A stretch of 64,000 nucleotides of DNA from Gamsiella multidivaricata (GCF_025024155.1 NW_026251714.1:372001-436000), one strand, 5' to 3'. Shown: positions 34,101-47,000, numbered from the stretch's first letter. Notes: generated from the letters alone by a model not told the origin. A program made the numbers and translations.

Positions 34101-37100
34101 AGAAGCAAGACTGGGAGGCCATTGTCAAAATCCCGTTCATCGACCAGGATAGACTGCTGAAAGCCATGAAGGGTACGCAAATTCACTCGCCTTTTTTCGC
34201 CGTACTGAATTCTTATAACGCCAGATATCTGATATGTACATATACCTTCATGCTACCTAGGCCAGGAGCATTTGCTTACAAAGGAGGAGGCCGAGAGAAA
34301 CAGCAGTGGCGAGAGCACAGTGTTTACGCGCGATGAAAGCCTGAACGAGACCTATCCATCACCTTTGCCGACTTCCTTCCCCGACATCAACGATTGCAAG
34401 TGCAAGATGGCTACATTCCATTTGCCGATCATCGAGGGTGTCTCATCGTTGAGAAAGGGACTTTGCGAAGGAGCATTTAAGGGTGCAGATCTGCTCTTTG
34501 GATTTCCTTCGATGCACACTATCAAGCACTCCGGCAATCTCGGATTCCATGGTGTCCAGGTGTTCCAGGCGGCTTCTCGAAATGAGACCATGGTGGTCAA
34601 CATTGTTAACAGATTCGAAGATGTGAAGCCGGAAGCGCTCGCTCTATCTAAGATCGGCAAAAGGATCTATGTTGGCTGGCCTTTCTTGAAGGAGGGTATT
34701 ATATCATCGATCTCGGACGAAATGTTCAAATATGAGCTGCAAGTCCAGGGCAGAAACAAGGTCGTCATAAAGACCCCACATCGCACCAACACATTCGAAA
34801 CCTGGAGGAAGCGTGCCGACAAGATCGAGACGCTGTATAACAAGCGATTTGGAGTTGTTATCGGAGACATGGAGTTCACCGCACAGGTCCTGTTGCTAAA
34901 AGGACTTAGACGGGAGATGAACGGCGCGTTGGTTAAAGATTTCTGCAAGCCTGGAGAGGAGCAGGAGTTTGCTATCCAAACAGTCGTGGATACTGTTAAG
35001 CACCCTGATACCAGGACAATGGAGGAGGCCCCAAAGCCCCTGAACGAGGACTTTCCTATTGACTCACAAGTCTTTTTCTTGGGTCATGGACATTATGGAT
35101 GCCCTGCTCAAGTCATTGCGCACTCGGACAATGCCCTGGCTTTGCGAGTTGCTGTAAGTTCAACAGCCACCTACTGCATCCATATTATACTCCTTATCTC
35201 ATAACTCTGTCTAACAACTCTACTCCTCTTTATTTTATCAGATCCCAAATGACTCTAAGGGTGAACCAACATTTGGCCACAAAATTGTGAAGGAGGCGCT
35301 GTCTGGCTCTGTATACCTGCCATCTTACGTGGTGAGTAAGAAGGTCGGAATTTCAACTCTCATTTTGAGTAAGCTGACGTCCTCTCTCCATGTCGTATAT
35401 CGGTCGACGGATCGACGTGTCAACCTGGGCCTCAACCTCAAGTTCGAGGGTAAAAAGCAAAAAGTTCTTGGCTACACTCGCAAGACCGATAGCGGGTGGG
35501 AGTTCAGTCAAAAGGCAGTGGCATTGCTTCAGGAGTACAAGCAGCAGTTCCCTGAGTTCTTTGACGGACTTGAAAGGAAAGCACGGTCTGATTTTTACAT
35601 TGCTGAGGAGATGTATCCCAACGGCGACAGCACGGAGAAGATCAAGAGAGTCGAAGACTGGTTGAAAAAATCCAAGGTCAAGGATTTTGAGCGCGTCGAT
35701 CTGGATGCCCAGCAGCTTGATAAGGTGAGAATCCCTATCCGCCCACGTTGAGGATGGTCGTTAGGGTTATTATGTTATTATAAGAGGTATATTGATCGGA
35801 TCCTTTGTGTCGCCTTTGTCGTTATAGGATACAATTGCCCTAGTGGAGAGGGCAGCCGACGCTTACGTGGAGAACAGACCTGGGATGAAGCATGTCATTG
35901 TCAAGAACCTCGCGCGACACACCATGCTAAAGCCCAGCCATGCTGCGACCTTATTGCCGGATCAGACCTTCCAGCTCGGCGACCGGGTCGTCTTCGTCCA
36001 GGATTCTGGAACGGTTCCCATTGGAGCTAAGGGCACTGTTGTAGGGATTGATCGACTGGAGGTCGAGGTCGTTTTTGATGACAAGTTCATGAGTGGAATG
36101 GACCTAGGTGGAAGATGCTCGATGTATCGTGGTATGACTGTGGGACCGCAATCAATCTTGAATCTCTCCAACCCTCAGTGCAACCCGAAGCAGCCGTTAG
36201 CAACGCCAACTACCCCATCTCGTTCAAAACCAGCTGCGATTCATCCCAAGCAGAACCCTAACCAACAAAAGGCCCAAGTCGATAACAAACCCCATGGCTG
36301 GGAAATCTTGGGCGTACCACCAGCAGCCGACAACCAAAGGCCCAAGCACGGAGCCCGTCAGCCCAGGGTTAATAATGGAGGCAAAACCCCGGATCAAGCA
36401 CCGACTCCTTATCCTGAGCGGGCCAGTACGAACCAAAGTCTCGGCTTCCACCCTCGCCCTCGACCCACTCCTCAGATTGCTGTTCGACCCAACTCTGAAA
36501 ACAACAGGCCTGGTGCGGAGGACATTTCGGCGATTTTACTCGGCCTTTTGCACAAGAATGTTCAGCCCGAGAATGAAGGTATAGGTGCATCAGCCAGCGG
36601 TGACCATGACGCCCCGTTCCCAATTGCCGCCGCCCCTGTCCTCCCAGCCGCAGGATCACAGGCGGCAGCTCTGCTGGAGCATCTTCGATCTTCCCCATCT
36701 CCTCAACAGCCGCAGCAACAGCAGCAACAGCAACAGCAGCGGTCCCGTGCATCACAAGCTTGGCGGGAGCAAGGGCACATTCAGCAACAGCATGGTCGCG
36801 GTGGTCACGGTCACCAGCGAGGCGTTCATCGCAACCCTCGCCCTCCTCAAGTGAACGGACCCCAGGATCAGACGCATCCTGGCAATAACAACACCAACAA
36901 CAATAACAATTTTGGCCCAAGACCCCAAGGATTTGCTTCACGAGGAGGCCATCGAGGTGGTCATGTTGGAGCAAACCATCACCATGTACAAAACGCGCGA
37001 GCTGGACCCACACCTCCAGCCGAGTCGGTTGCTTCATCATCCGCGACTGCTGCTCCAACAGAGACTAAAACGGGAACAAATAGTCAGGGTGGTCATGAGC

Positions 37101-37202
37101 GCAGTGGACGACGAGGCCGTGGTCGCGGGAGTGCGCGCGGAGGAAACAAACAAGCGGAAAGTTCTTCAGCAGCGGCCGCTCCTGCTCCTGCTCCTGCTCC
37201 TA

Positions 37203-37270
<68 letters not shown>

Positions 37271-37294
37271 TCTGCTCCTGCTCCTGCGCCTTAA
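31188..37294 (+). CDS. XRN1: 5'-3' exoribonuclease XRN1
   Basis: Thirteen exons give 1607 residues: 31188-31219, 31329-31384, 31531-31701, 31841-31987, 32111-32417, 32543-33024, 33124-33494, 33581-33728, 33811-33932, 34028-34172, 34261-35153, 35242-35724 and 35828-37294. The catalytic N-terminus starts [10 protein letters not shown] and contains [66 protein letters not shown] and [11 protein letters not shown], the acidic metal-binding motifs of the family. The D1 and SH3-like domains ([14 protein letters not shown]) follow. The last exon adds a long disordered tail with a Gln run, RG-rich [11 protein letters not shown] and an (Ala-Pro) repeat. It degrades decapped 5'-monophosphate mRNA in the cytoplasm and P-bodies. 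An AATAAA lies about 75 nt after the stop. Confidence 0.97.
37178..37289 (+). repeat. GCTCCT hexanucleotide repeat coding for (Ala-Pro)n
   Basis: About 19 near-perfect tandem copies of GCTCCT close the XRN1 reading frame, with single-base variants that give Thr and Ser once each. The low codon diversity points to recent slippage expansion. Confidence 0.9.
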
Positions 37295-38163
37295 TTTCTT
37301 ACTGTTGAGCGTGCAAAATGTTCCAGGATTGACTTTTTTTATCGTTTATGAACGCCTCACTCATTGCAAAATAAACCCAAGATTGAGGTCGTTTGTATCG
37401 TTTTTCTATGGTGAATATGCTACTCTCATGGCCAGTCTTGATAACACGAACAGCTCCTTTGTATGATTTGTTTGAAGGCGGAGAAGAGGAGTAGCGACGT
37501 GATTGAGAGACAAAAACTAGGGAAGGAAGAAATATAGTAGAATTCGTCGGAGGGCTCGTATCGATTGACGCGCTTCGTAAACGCGCCAAATAAGCTATTT
37601 TTGGATCTGCAAATACCCCATGCGCTGCCTGCTAGGCAGCAAGAACAGACTCGGCGTGATGAACTATCGTAAGAGATAATAATAATCAGGAGCCGAGGGC
37701 TGATCCTTGTTCGGAATAACCCATGGAGCGGCTCCGTCTGGCATGATTCTTAAATTGAGGGTATCCTAATCGGCTTCCTTGTCTTTGGTGTTTCCCGATA
37801 ACGAATTGCCTATCAGTTTTCGTTTCCCAAAAAACCTTGTATGCCTTGTATCGCTGATGTGAAAATATTCCCCTTCCTATACGACGAAGAGCAAGAGAAT
37901 AAATTGGACGCGTCGATCGTTGCACCAAAATGTTTGTGCGCTGGCCAACGGTCAAACGCGATCGTATAGATGGATAACATGAACGGACAATAGCAAAAAC
38001 ACAACGAACTGGACTTCACACGCGAGGCATGGATTCTTAGCACTCGATGCGTTCTTGATAGCAGCAATCATGGTTGCTGTTGTTTTTCTGCAAGCGAATT
38101 GTCAATACTTTATTTACAATTGAAATCAATCTTACGAGAAAAAAGTAAAAAACGCAGTGTTCA
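37295..38163. other. Convergent intergenic region XRN1/PET100
   Basis: It holds the XRN1 3' end (AATAAA near 37370) and, at about 38112, TTTATT as the likely PET100 poly(A) signal. A minus-strand frame at 37955-37686 is open for 89 codons and another frame contains RIMPDGAAPWVIPNKDQ. Neither has a start or splice context I trust. Confidence 0.4.
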
Positions 38164-38909
38164 CTAGACATTCTTGTCATCAGCCAAACCCTCGCGGGCA
38201 GCCTTGCGTGCCAGACGTTCCTGTTTTAAACGCTCAACCTCATACAACAATTCCTTCTTATCAATTCCGGTTCGTGTCTGATGAACACGCAAGACGCAGG
38301 ACAATTGATGAAAGAGAAGAGATGTTAACCGTTGCACTTGTTATTCAATTGACGACAATCCACACTCGGACGTGCGCTTAAAAAAAATGATACCGAACGT
38401 TGAAAAAGGCGCTTACATTGACAACTTCGGGAGCAGGCCAGAACTTTGACTAATTAGATGAGAGAGGGGATAAAAAAAAAAAAAAAAAAAAAAACGAAGC
38501 ATGAGTATCGATTGTACGGCTGTATCCATCAAATGATTCTATCAAAATAGGGTCCCGACTTACGCCACGGACATGCTTGTCATAGAACTCGGGTGCGCCT
38601 AAAACAGTGGGTTCCGCAGTTGGACAGAGTCAGTCGTTCCGATATGTGGTATCCAGTGCTTTCTCAAGCGTCCACCCAGCAGTAAAACATTGTAAATCCC
38701 TATGGTCGACAAGAAACGTGGAAGGGAAGGCGGTCTTTACCAAAGTACACCATGAACATGACTGGTGTGAAGATATAGACACCGAACTATTGTCAAGGAA
38801 AGAGCCCTTGGTTAAGAATGACAGAACTAGAATGAATAAGGAGCTGATGTTAAGCAGATGGAGGTATGTGTTGCCATGCCTTGAAAACCTCGAGCCTGGG
38901 GCCGCCCAT
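38164..38909 (-). CDS. PET100: Cytochrome c oxidase assembly protein PET100
   Basis: Five small exons give 85 residues: 38909-38880, 38786-38741, 38598-38564, 38449-38417 and 38277-38164. The order MGGPRLEVFK, FGVYIFTPVMFMVYFG, APEFYDKHV, KFWPAPEVVN is the PET100 signature: an N-terminal membrane segment, a short spacer, then a charged helical tail (KKELLYEVERLKQERLARK). Pet100 sits in the mitochondrial inner membrane and chaperones complex IV subunits during assembly. Intron 1 must start at GC rather than GT (AAG/GCATGG), because no usable GT donor exists while the acceptor and phase are exact. Intron 3 contains a run of about 23 T on the coding strand (A at 38472-38494). Confidence 0.88.
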
Positions 38910-39321
38910 TGTAGTGTGTGGGTATGAAGCTGCGGGGGTGGGTGTATGTTGATGAGGGAACAAGAGCAAGGAAGGAAAGGACTGCGTGAGAAAGGAACCA
39001 GTCAGTCAGGGTTCTGGTCGGTTGTGGAGAACCTCGGGGCCGGCTGCACAGCGGAAACCACTTCTCCCGCGCGTGAGGGGTGTTTGGGAGATGCGACTGT
39101 TTCCAATACCATGACGTATCTCATTTCTTGACCAGGCTAATTTTTTGATCTCTGGAAGACGCGGCCCTTGGTTCGTGTGCTGGCGTGTTCTGTGACGCGT
39201 CCCCTTCCACCCCTCCACTTTCAGCCCTTTGACATTCAGTACCCATTACCCTAAACCCTCTTCACCACTCGTTGTCAATCACCCTCTCAGCTCCTTCACC
39301 GCACAGCAAACAAGAACCACT
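38910..39321. promoter_or_regulatory. Divergent PET100/PRE4 promoter region
   Basis: About 410 bp between start codons. It contains ACGCGT within TGACGCGTCC (about 39194-39203), a TGACGTA half-CRE-like element (about 39112) and a CT-rich stretch before the PRE4 ATG. The yeast proteasome element GGTGGCAAA is not visible. Confidence 0.45.
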
Positions 39322-40650
39322 ATGGACCACTTCCCAACAAACTGGGGAAACCCTCGCTCGGAGGACGTCGACAACTATAACACCTACCCGGTCGCATCCC
39401 ATGTTGCTAAGGTGCCCCACAGTGTCACTCAAATCGCAGGTTATGGCCACTCTAACGGCCACCCTACATCTCATACCCAGTAAGCAGAAAAAAAAACAAG
39501 GACATCAAAGGACTTTCTTCGGCTATGTCGAGGCGCGTAATTTGGACTTTTATCGGGGAAAACTAATTGGTTTATCACGAACTGTCTTGACATGATAGAC
39601 AGCCAGTGGTCACAGGAACGTCAGTGCTAGGAATCAAGTACAAGGGCGGTGTTATGATGGCTGCAGATAACCTGGCATCCTACGGATCTCTGGCTCGCTT
39701 CCGTGATGTGGAGAGGTTGCACAAGGTCACCGATTTCACGGTCATTGGCGCCAGTGGAGACATTTCCGACTTTCAATACGTCAAGCACCTCCTTGACGCT
39801 CAAATGTAAGCAAGCTCGCGCTGCAGCTGCCGCTTTGTTTTGCTTGCCTACCTCAGCAGGAGAAGGACCTGACCGCGTTTACTTATCGATCTCCATTTCG
39901 TTTTTGTAACCTCAAATTGGGCAACTTTTTTGATAGGATCAAGGAATACAACGCGGACGACGGCCACACGTTAGCGACTCCCAACATTTATGAGTATCTC
40001 TGGCGTGTCATGTACAACCGTCGCTCAAAGATGAACCCTCTTTGGAACACATTTGTGCTCGGAGGTGTTCACAAGGGCGAGAGGTAAGCCCCAGGAGCCC
40101 ATGATCAATTGCAACGGGTGTTTGAATGCTTTACGCAGGAAAACACAGGAGAAGGAAGAAAGCGATGGGCCATCTAACGTTCTTTCACGTTTCGTTTGAT
40201 CTTTCTTTTCTTTTAGATTCTTGGGAGCCATTGATTTGAAGGGAACGCCTTACCAATCAGCATCGATCGCCACTGGATTCGGATCTCACCTCGCTCAGCC
40301 CATTTTGCGCAAGGAACTCGAGACGCGTGGAGGCGAGGACAACATCTCAGAGGAGGATGCTGTCGAAATTTTGAAGAAGAGCATGAAGGTTCTCTTTTAC
40401 AGAGATGCCAGGAGCATGAACAAGGTACGTAGGAATACACATCTTGACACTCTCAAATCACGTTTTTCAAGATCCGAGCTGCACGTTTATCATTTCTGAT
40501 CTGAAAGCTGACAACCCATTGCTGTTCTTTTCTTCATGGTCTTAGTTCCAACTGGCCAAGATCACAGATCAGGGAGTAACGATTTCGGAGCCCATGTCCG
40601 TGGAGACAGAGTGGGCCTTTGCCGAGAACATTCGTGGATATGGCGCCTAA
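39322..40650 (+). CDS. PRE4: Proteasome subunit beta type-7 (PRE4/PSMB4)
   Basis: Five exons, 39322-39479, 39599-39805, 39937-40083, 40217-40424 and 40546-40650, give 274 residues. A propeptide of about 50 residues precedes [19 protein letters not shown], the beta-7 processing region. [39 protein letters not shown] and [14 protein letters not shown] follow. This is a structural, non-catalytic beta subunit of the 20S core: its processed end lacks an active Thr1 arrangement, and its C-terminus helps hold the two beta rings together. AATAAA is at 40757-40762. It is convergent with the phosphoacetylglucosamine mutase gene. Confidence 0.95.
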
Positions 40651-40959
40651 ACTTTGTTCGTACCTACCGATACACACAACAACAAAATGGATGGCAGTGT
40701 CAGTGCCTTTCGCCAGCGAAACGCCAGAACGGAGGCAGGCAATGCAGTACCTCGCCAATAAACATGAACAAAATGAACCGGGTGCATTCTTTATGTTGTT
40801 ATTTGCTGTTATCACATCGTCCGTGGTCAGATCAATGGTTGCGGCTGTTTATTTGAAGGCGCTGCACCAGTACCGTTGACTTCGATCTATTCTACAAATG
40901 AGGGGTTGGTAAGGAGGGGAGTTGGGCTGATTGAGAAGGCGGATCAACAAAAGGGTCTC

Positions 40960-43431
40960 TTAGATGAATTCGCGAGGGCGAGTTCCAGAGCCATTTGAGT
41001 TGTAGTCAAAGACCAATCCTCCGATCCTGAAGGCGAGCTCATCTGTCTCAGGGCGTGTAGCAGCCTCGGCATAGACGCGCACCACGTCTTCAGTGCCCGA
41101 GGGACGGACAAAGGAACGGCCATCTCTGAACTTGAGCACGATCGCGTCAATCGCCTCCTGGAGTCCTGCAGGCTCGACCAACTTGCGCTCAGCATCGACA
41201 GTCTTGAAAATGGAGCGGTCCTTGACCACGACCTTGACAAGGCGGTTGGGCAAATCTGTGTAAGCCTGATCCCAAATCTTGGGGGTCCACTGTCTCTGGG
41301 TCAGAATGGTCTCGACCAAGAGCAGGTCCGAGAACGCATCGCCGACAGTCTGGTTGATGACCTCAGAAAGCGCACGGAGGGAGCGGATGGCAACAGCCTG
41401 AGCAGGGCTTGAACCCTCGGCCGAGTGAATGGTCTTGAGAGCCGAAGGGCTGAAGAGAATAGTGCCGTGGCCGTTTGCCTCAAAGTAAACTCCGACGTCG
41501 TACTTTAAGGCCTCATGGTGCAGGTGCTTGACTCCAGTCGGGACGCAGGAGACTGGCACATTCTATAAATATATGAAAAGTGAGCCAGGACAGGAAGCGT
41601 TCATGTAAGCGACAAGAACGGCATAGATCGGTCGTTAAGTATTGACAACATTAAAATCAGCGGACGCACCAAGTTGTTGCGAAGGTATTGTGTGGATGCG
41701 CCGTTAGCGTATGCGGTCTGGACAACACCGACCGAGATCGAGTCGATGCCTGCTGCCTTGACAAGATCGATGATGTACATGGCAGAGAGTCCTGCAATTT
41801 TGTCACCATCCAACAGCTTGAAGGTGCCATCTACAGTTCGATCGTAAATAGAAATCGTCATTAGTGGCCATGATACCCGAACTGACTTGCTCTCACATCC
41901 ATGGCACGAATAGATAGAGGCATACCGTCATCCTGGTAGTAGTAGACCAGGCGATCAGCATCGCCATCAAAGGAGGCGTAACGCTCCTGAGGTGCCAGCT
42001 TGAGACCAACAGGGGCGCGCTGCTGGGTCTTGACAAAGTCGGCTCCAGCCTAGGTTTTTGTAAAGAACAAGAGTGCGACGAGGGTTAGTCAGATCTCAGG
42101 AATGTAGAGGAAAAAATGTGAGGCAAAAGCCCAAGCAGCGGCCGTCGTAAACTCACGTTGAGGTTCAGCTTGCTTGCGTTATCGGTATCATCATTGACGA
42201 GTTGAACTGCAAGGGAGTCGCCCAAGTAGGGCAAAAACTCCTTGAACTTGGGAGCCCCAACACCGTTGGCGCAATCCAAGACGAGAGGCGACAGCTTGGT
42301 CTTGCCTTCAACAAGAATCTTGAAGGCGGCGGCCAACTTCTGATAGTAACCATCAGCGGTTGGCTCGCCATATGCCTCAGGGGTCCCGGCAGTGTTGAGA
42401 CAGCGGACGATATAGTGGAGCTGAGGGGTGGTAAGGATGCTATAATCCGTTTCCTTGGCATCCAGCACCTTGAGGCCATCAGCAAAGGCCGCGACCAGGG
42501 CCTCACCACTTGGGCGGGTATCGCGTGCAAAGACGACGTGAGCGGGCTTGGTGAGGTCGATCTTCAAGGAGCTGACCATGGAGTGGATATAGTCGATCAA
42601 ATGTTCGTTCGATGGAGCGTTGGCGAGTGCGGTGGCATGGGTCTCCCAGCTGCCCTCTAACATCTCGCCCAGGGGGTCAATCAGTTTGAGGCCATTGTCC
42701 TACGAATGTGAGAAAAAGTTCAGAACCAGATGCATCAGCTTGAGGGTCATGGCGCCGTGTTCTTGAAAACGGTCTCCATGGGGAAACCAGTACTCCTCGT
42801 CTTGAGCGCGTTCTCGTGCAAACAGCCTCATACCTCAGCGGGGTTGTGCGAGGCAGTGACCATGCATCCAATAACCTTGCCGTCCAGTTTCTTGGAGCGA
42901 AGGGCTGCCAAGATACCGAGCCGGAACATGACGGAGTCCAGGAGATTGGCCCTAGCGACAGCAGATGACAATAAGCATTGGGGTCAGCTCTCACGATGGT
43001 CTCCCCGTTCTGCACACCTAGAGCATTGATGCCGCATGATCCCCCACTCCCGCTACTTCCCCCCCCCCCCCCCCCCCCCCCCCCCCCTGAAATACGCATA
43101 GTTCGCGTCCCTCGTTCTCTCCTTGGCTCCTGGAGTGCGAATGCATCCTTAAACCCCATCCATTAAAGTGCTGATTGGCGCGAGTGATGGGGTCGTGGTG
43201 ATGCAAAAGGCAAAGTCTTTACTGATTGCATCCTCCTGTCTACATTCGAATTCGGCCTGAGGAATAGCTGATCAGGCTGGAATGACATGACATACGCACA
43301 ACAGAGGTGCAGAGGGAAGGAAGGTCTTACTTGGTACGAACACCGGCAGTGCCGTAGGAGAAGACGATAGCGTCGGGCTTTGGGTGCTTGTCCGAGAGCG
43401 CCTTGAGGTTGTCGAGGTTGATAGTGGCCAT
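40960..43431 (-). CDS. PCM1: Phosphoacetylglucosamine mutase (PCM1/AGM1)
   Basis: Six exons give 549 residues: 43431-43331, 42951-42834, 42699-42157, 42049-41926, 41830-41670 and 41562-40960. The active-site phosphoserine loop is [11 protein letters not shown] (Ser about 68). The metal-binding loop is [13 protein letters not shown]. The sugar-binding loop is [13 protein letters not shown] and the phosphate-binding loop is [16 protein letters not shown]. Together these are specific for the AGM1 branch of the alpha-phosphohexomutases. It converts GlcNAc-6-P to GlcNAc-1-P on the way to UDP-GlcNAc, the precursor for chitin, N-glycans and GPI anchors. Intron 1 (43330-42952) contains a 29-base C tract. 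Confidence 0.96.
43059..43087. repeat. 29-base poly-C tract
   Basis: An uninterrupted run of C (G on the coding strand) inside intron 1 of the phosphoacetylglucosamine mutase gene. Its length may be uncertain in any assembly. Confidence 0.85.
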
Positions 43432-44039
43432 GATGGGGGTCTGTTGTTTTTCAGCGACGAGCATAGCTTTGAGGGGAGAAGCAAAAGAAGGTGTGCGCGT
43501 ATGGGGGGTGTGGGAGAGAGAGCAATTGGAGGAAAGGAGAGGTGATTCCTCCCGTTTTAAATCAAATATCAGAAACTCAACAACGCGCGTACCTTGGCTG
43601 CCCTTCCTTATCCCAAGCTGCTCAATGCTTCTCAGCGATGCTGCTATCCCACCCCAGTTACTCGTCCTCGCCTTCTCAAGAGTAGGTGCAACCCTATCAC
43701 AGACATCCGTAAATTAGCGCTACAGGTCATCCAAATGGACCACGCACAGCACTGCCTTGGTGTCGCAAGCCTAACCAAGGGCCTATTCTTCTCCTCCTCA
43801 ACTGTATTGTTTCAACCTTTCTGATGCCCTCAACCCCCCCACCCAATACTGGGCGCACTATAAATAAGCATACAACATGCTGTTATTTTTAAGTAAGTAC
43901 GAGAGCGCGAATCTAGCTCATTTATTTGCTGATGAAGGCCCGTCATGAAGGCCCTTTAAAGGATCCGTCTCTCTCCTGCCCTGTATCGCCAATAGTAAAG
44001 TACAGCTGATGATCAACCACTTCATTTTCTATCTTGTGG
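43432..44039. promoter_or_regulatory. PCM1 promoter region and GPCR 3' flank
   Basis: About 600 bp upstream of PCM1 and downstream of the GPCR, both on the minus strand. TTTATT near 43920 may be the GPCR poly(A) signal. I see no gene. Confidence 0.4.
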
Positions 44040-47000
44040 CTATTTTGGATGCGTATGGTCCGTAGGCGAGGATTGCGTCAAGGTGGTTCTTCCTGCCATT
44101 AATGGACGTTCAGGAGTACCAGAATCGGCGCTTGAAACACCAAGAGTCGTTTGTTGAGACGGTGAATCCATAAAAGCATACGGCCGCTCTATTTCATGGA
44201 GACTAGAACATGGACTCGTCGTGAAGGTCACCATGGTATACGAGCTAGCCGTGTGGCGATGCTGTTGAAGCTCGGACGTCGCTAGACCATAAGGTCCACG
44301 CGTCGCACGACTAAAGTAGCACCCTTCATCGCCGCTCACATATTTTGATCCATCGGATGTGTTCCTGCTGCCATGGCTCGAATATCCCATTCCAAGTGTC
44401 TGATCATGCTCACTACGCGTCTGGAATAAGTCACCGGATAGGTTTCCATCCGGCAGCATAAGAGTGGCATTGTCGTCATTCACAGAGGCAAAAGTATTGC
44501 CCTGCTTGTTCCCGAATAGACTGTGCCAGTGCAACAGACGCTCCTCGTCCTTGACCTGCAGCAGAAAATTGAATCGACCACAACCGATTACGCGAAGGAT
44601 GTAGCTGTCTGGTTCTCGAGAGTATATGGACACGTCCTTGTATGTGTACGTACGCCCTGCCTCCGGTCTTCCCTGTATACAATAATAAAAAACCCCAGGG
44701 AAATGTCAGCCATTATCACTCACGAAACGCCATGTCACATTCCATTACGCGTCCGTTAGTATACTGACCGTCTCGAATGCAGTAAAGTGCTTATCGGCTG
44801 GAAAGAGAATGACGCGTCTCATGCACCAGCTCGCTAAAAACGGCAGGTACCGGTTTTGGAACTTGACACCCATGTACCCCAGATGACTTTCCTTCAGTGT
44901 GCCCGCTTTTGAATCCTCTATCGAACCTATGCTACCCTTCCTCGCACCAGGCGGGTATTCTCCGATAGTGCTACCGGCCCCGTTTCCATTTCCACTGACA
45001 GTATTGAGCCATGGTCCCTGGTTATTGAACAACCCGTCAAAGCTGCTGTCCTCCGCTCCATCCGAACTGGTCTGTTTGGCGTACTCGATCTGCGAGAATA
45101 GCTTCCAGAGTTTTGGAAGGAACATGAACATGAGCGAGACGGTCGTCCCAAAGAGCAGAACGATGTTCGTAAGAAAGAACTTTGTCAGGAACTGATCCTG
45201 AGGCAGGAACACAGTAGGCATCGCAATGCATCCTGAAAGGAGAATGTTACTAGGAAGAGTCGCCAAAGAATAAAAGATCCTTGGTAAGCATTATTTTGCC
45301 AATCATAACCACCAATGCCCTGCGTGCTCTGTTTCCATGGCACTTACTAAACCACAAACGCGATCTGTCTGCACTCATTGTAATTGGCGGCAACATTCCT
45401 GTTCTTGTAGCCGAGATATGTCGCCAGAAGAAGCAGAGCGGCATCGTACACAAACAACAATGCAAAGAACGGCGCGTTGTTTCCGGCTTGGCTATTGCAG
45501 TCCCAATATGTGGTAAGGTCCTCCATGATGATCTGCTCCAAAGTCGGTGGCGCCTTGACGAACCAAATCGACATAATAGTCTAGGCAGAGAAAATAAAAG
45601 CCGTTAGTCAACTCGACTCTTTTCATATATTCAGTGAACCAATTTTTCTGCGAGGAGCTGACAATATTGACATACCAGGTTAAAAATCAAGATGGTGCCG
45701 ACGATTTTGAGCAAGTGCGAGTCTTTGATGACCTGCTTGGTCACATAGATGTTGTGGAAGATCCTGTAGACACGAAAGTTCTTCGCTACGATGTTGCTCA
45801 CAACGAGGATGAATCCTACGTTCAGAGTAAAGGGTCGAACGATGCACACGAATCTATTCGGTATGTCCAAGCCCATGATGGCGGAAAAATAGAGAAAAAT
45901 AAATCCCCACAGCTCTAAGCAGCAGAATAATGGGCTAAGCATTCAGAAAATGTGCGCAGAAGGGAATCGTTTCAGTTAGCTGCAACTTTTTTTTAAAAAA
46001 AAAAAAACTCGCTCCCATATCCGATCTCCAGAAAAGACGTCAATACCTCGAGGCCTTGATGACCTGTACGTCCTTGTAGACAACTACGATCCCCATGGTC
46101 ATGAGTGAGAACAAGATGCCGAGGCTAGCAATGGCTATGATCACTATGCCGATCGAGGACCTAAACGATGGATTCAAGCTTCGCAAGGGTGCAGTATCAG
46201 ATGGCGTGCGGTACGTTCCATCAGAATACATTGGCGGCGAGGAAAGATTAAGGACACCAGAATAGGACGTTCCGATCTCGACGACGCGACCCTTTTGGAA
46301 GTTGTAGAGAATAAAGTTGCTAGAGCAATTACAGAAAAAAAAAAAAAAAAAAAAAAAAAAGAACCCGTTAATTCTCATCGATAGATAGCGTCACACAAGA
46401 GCAAGCTGTAGCATAGTACAGAATCCTTACCCGTAGATAACGTCGCCGATTTCGTCAAAAACCATCGGCCCTCCAGGCCCTGTGTAGTTCGTGTTCATGT
46501 TGAGCGGCTTTAGCTTGTAACCAAGTTTTCCTGCGGCCAGCAGATGGAGTGCCGTCCAATTGCCCTTGACAGCATTCGCGAAGCCGTTCGCTAGGACCAT
46601 CATGCACGAATATGCCTGTCTAAAAGTGGTTTGGAGCTGGTCAGCCATGTGTGTAGACACACATCTACACCTTGACAATGCTAGTCTTCCTACGCTTCGA
46701 GACTTACGCTTCGTTGCTCGAGATGTCTCTTTCGCCAGCATAGGGATATTCAGCAGGATCCAATGTTGCCCATCTATCCAGGAACTCTTCGTACGGAGGA
46801 TACCCGCGTAAACGGAGCATGTTGTCAAACATGAACAAACCGTTCAGATCCATCGGTTTCAAGGTTGAGCCCTCCATGTCCAAGAGAGGCTCTGTCACCT
46901 GGTTAATGGTCAGCCAGACATAGTCCTTTGAGAACAGCCCTTTACGACTTGAATAACAGAGAGAGGGAGAGAGCAGGGATGCCGCGTTAGATGAACTGTC

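Noticed and set aside
36369..37058. 229-codon open frame antisense to the XRN1 tail
   Set aside because: It results from the repetitive, Gln/Pro-rich composition of the sense strand.
37686..37955. Minus-strand 89-codon frame between XRN1 and PET100
   Set aside because: No family, start context or splice continuation, and short coding-like snippets in other frames make it equally likely to be chance.
39248..39259. Telomere-like TACCCTAAACCC
   Set aside because: A single partial copy in a promoter; too short to be an interstitial telomere.
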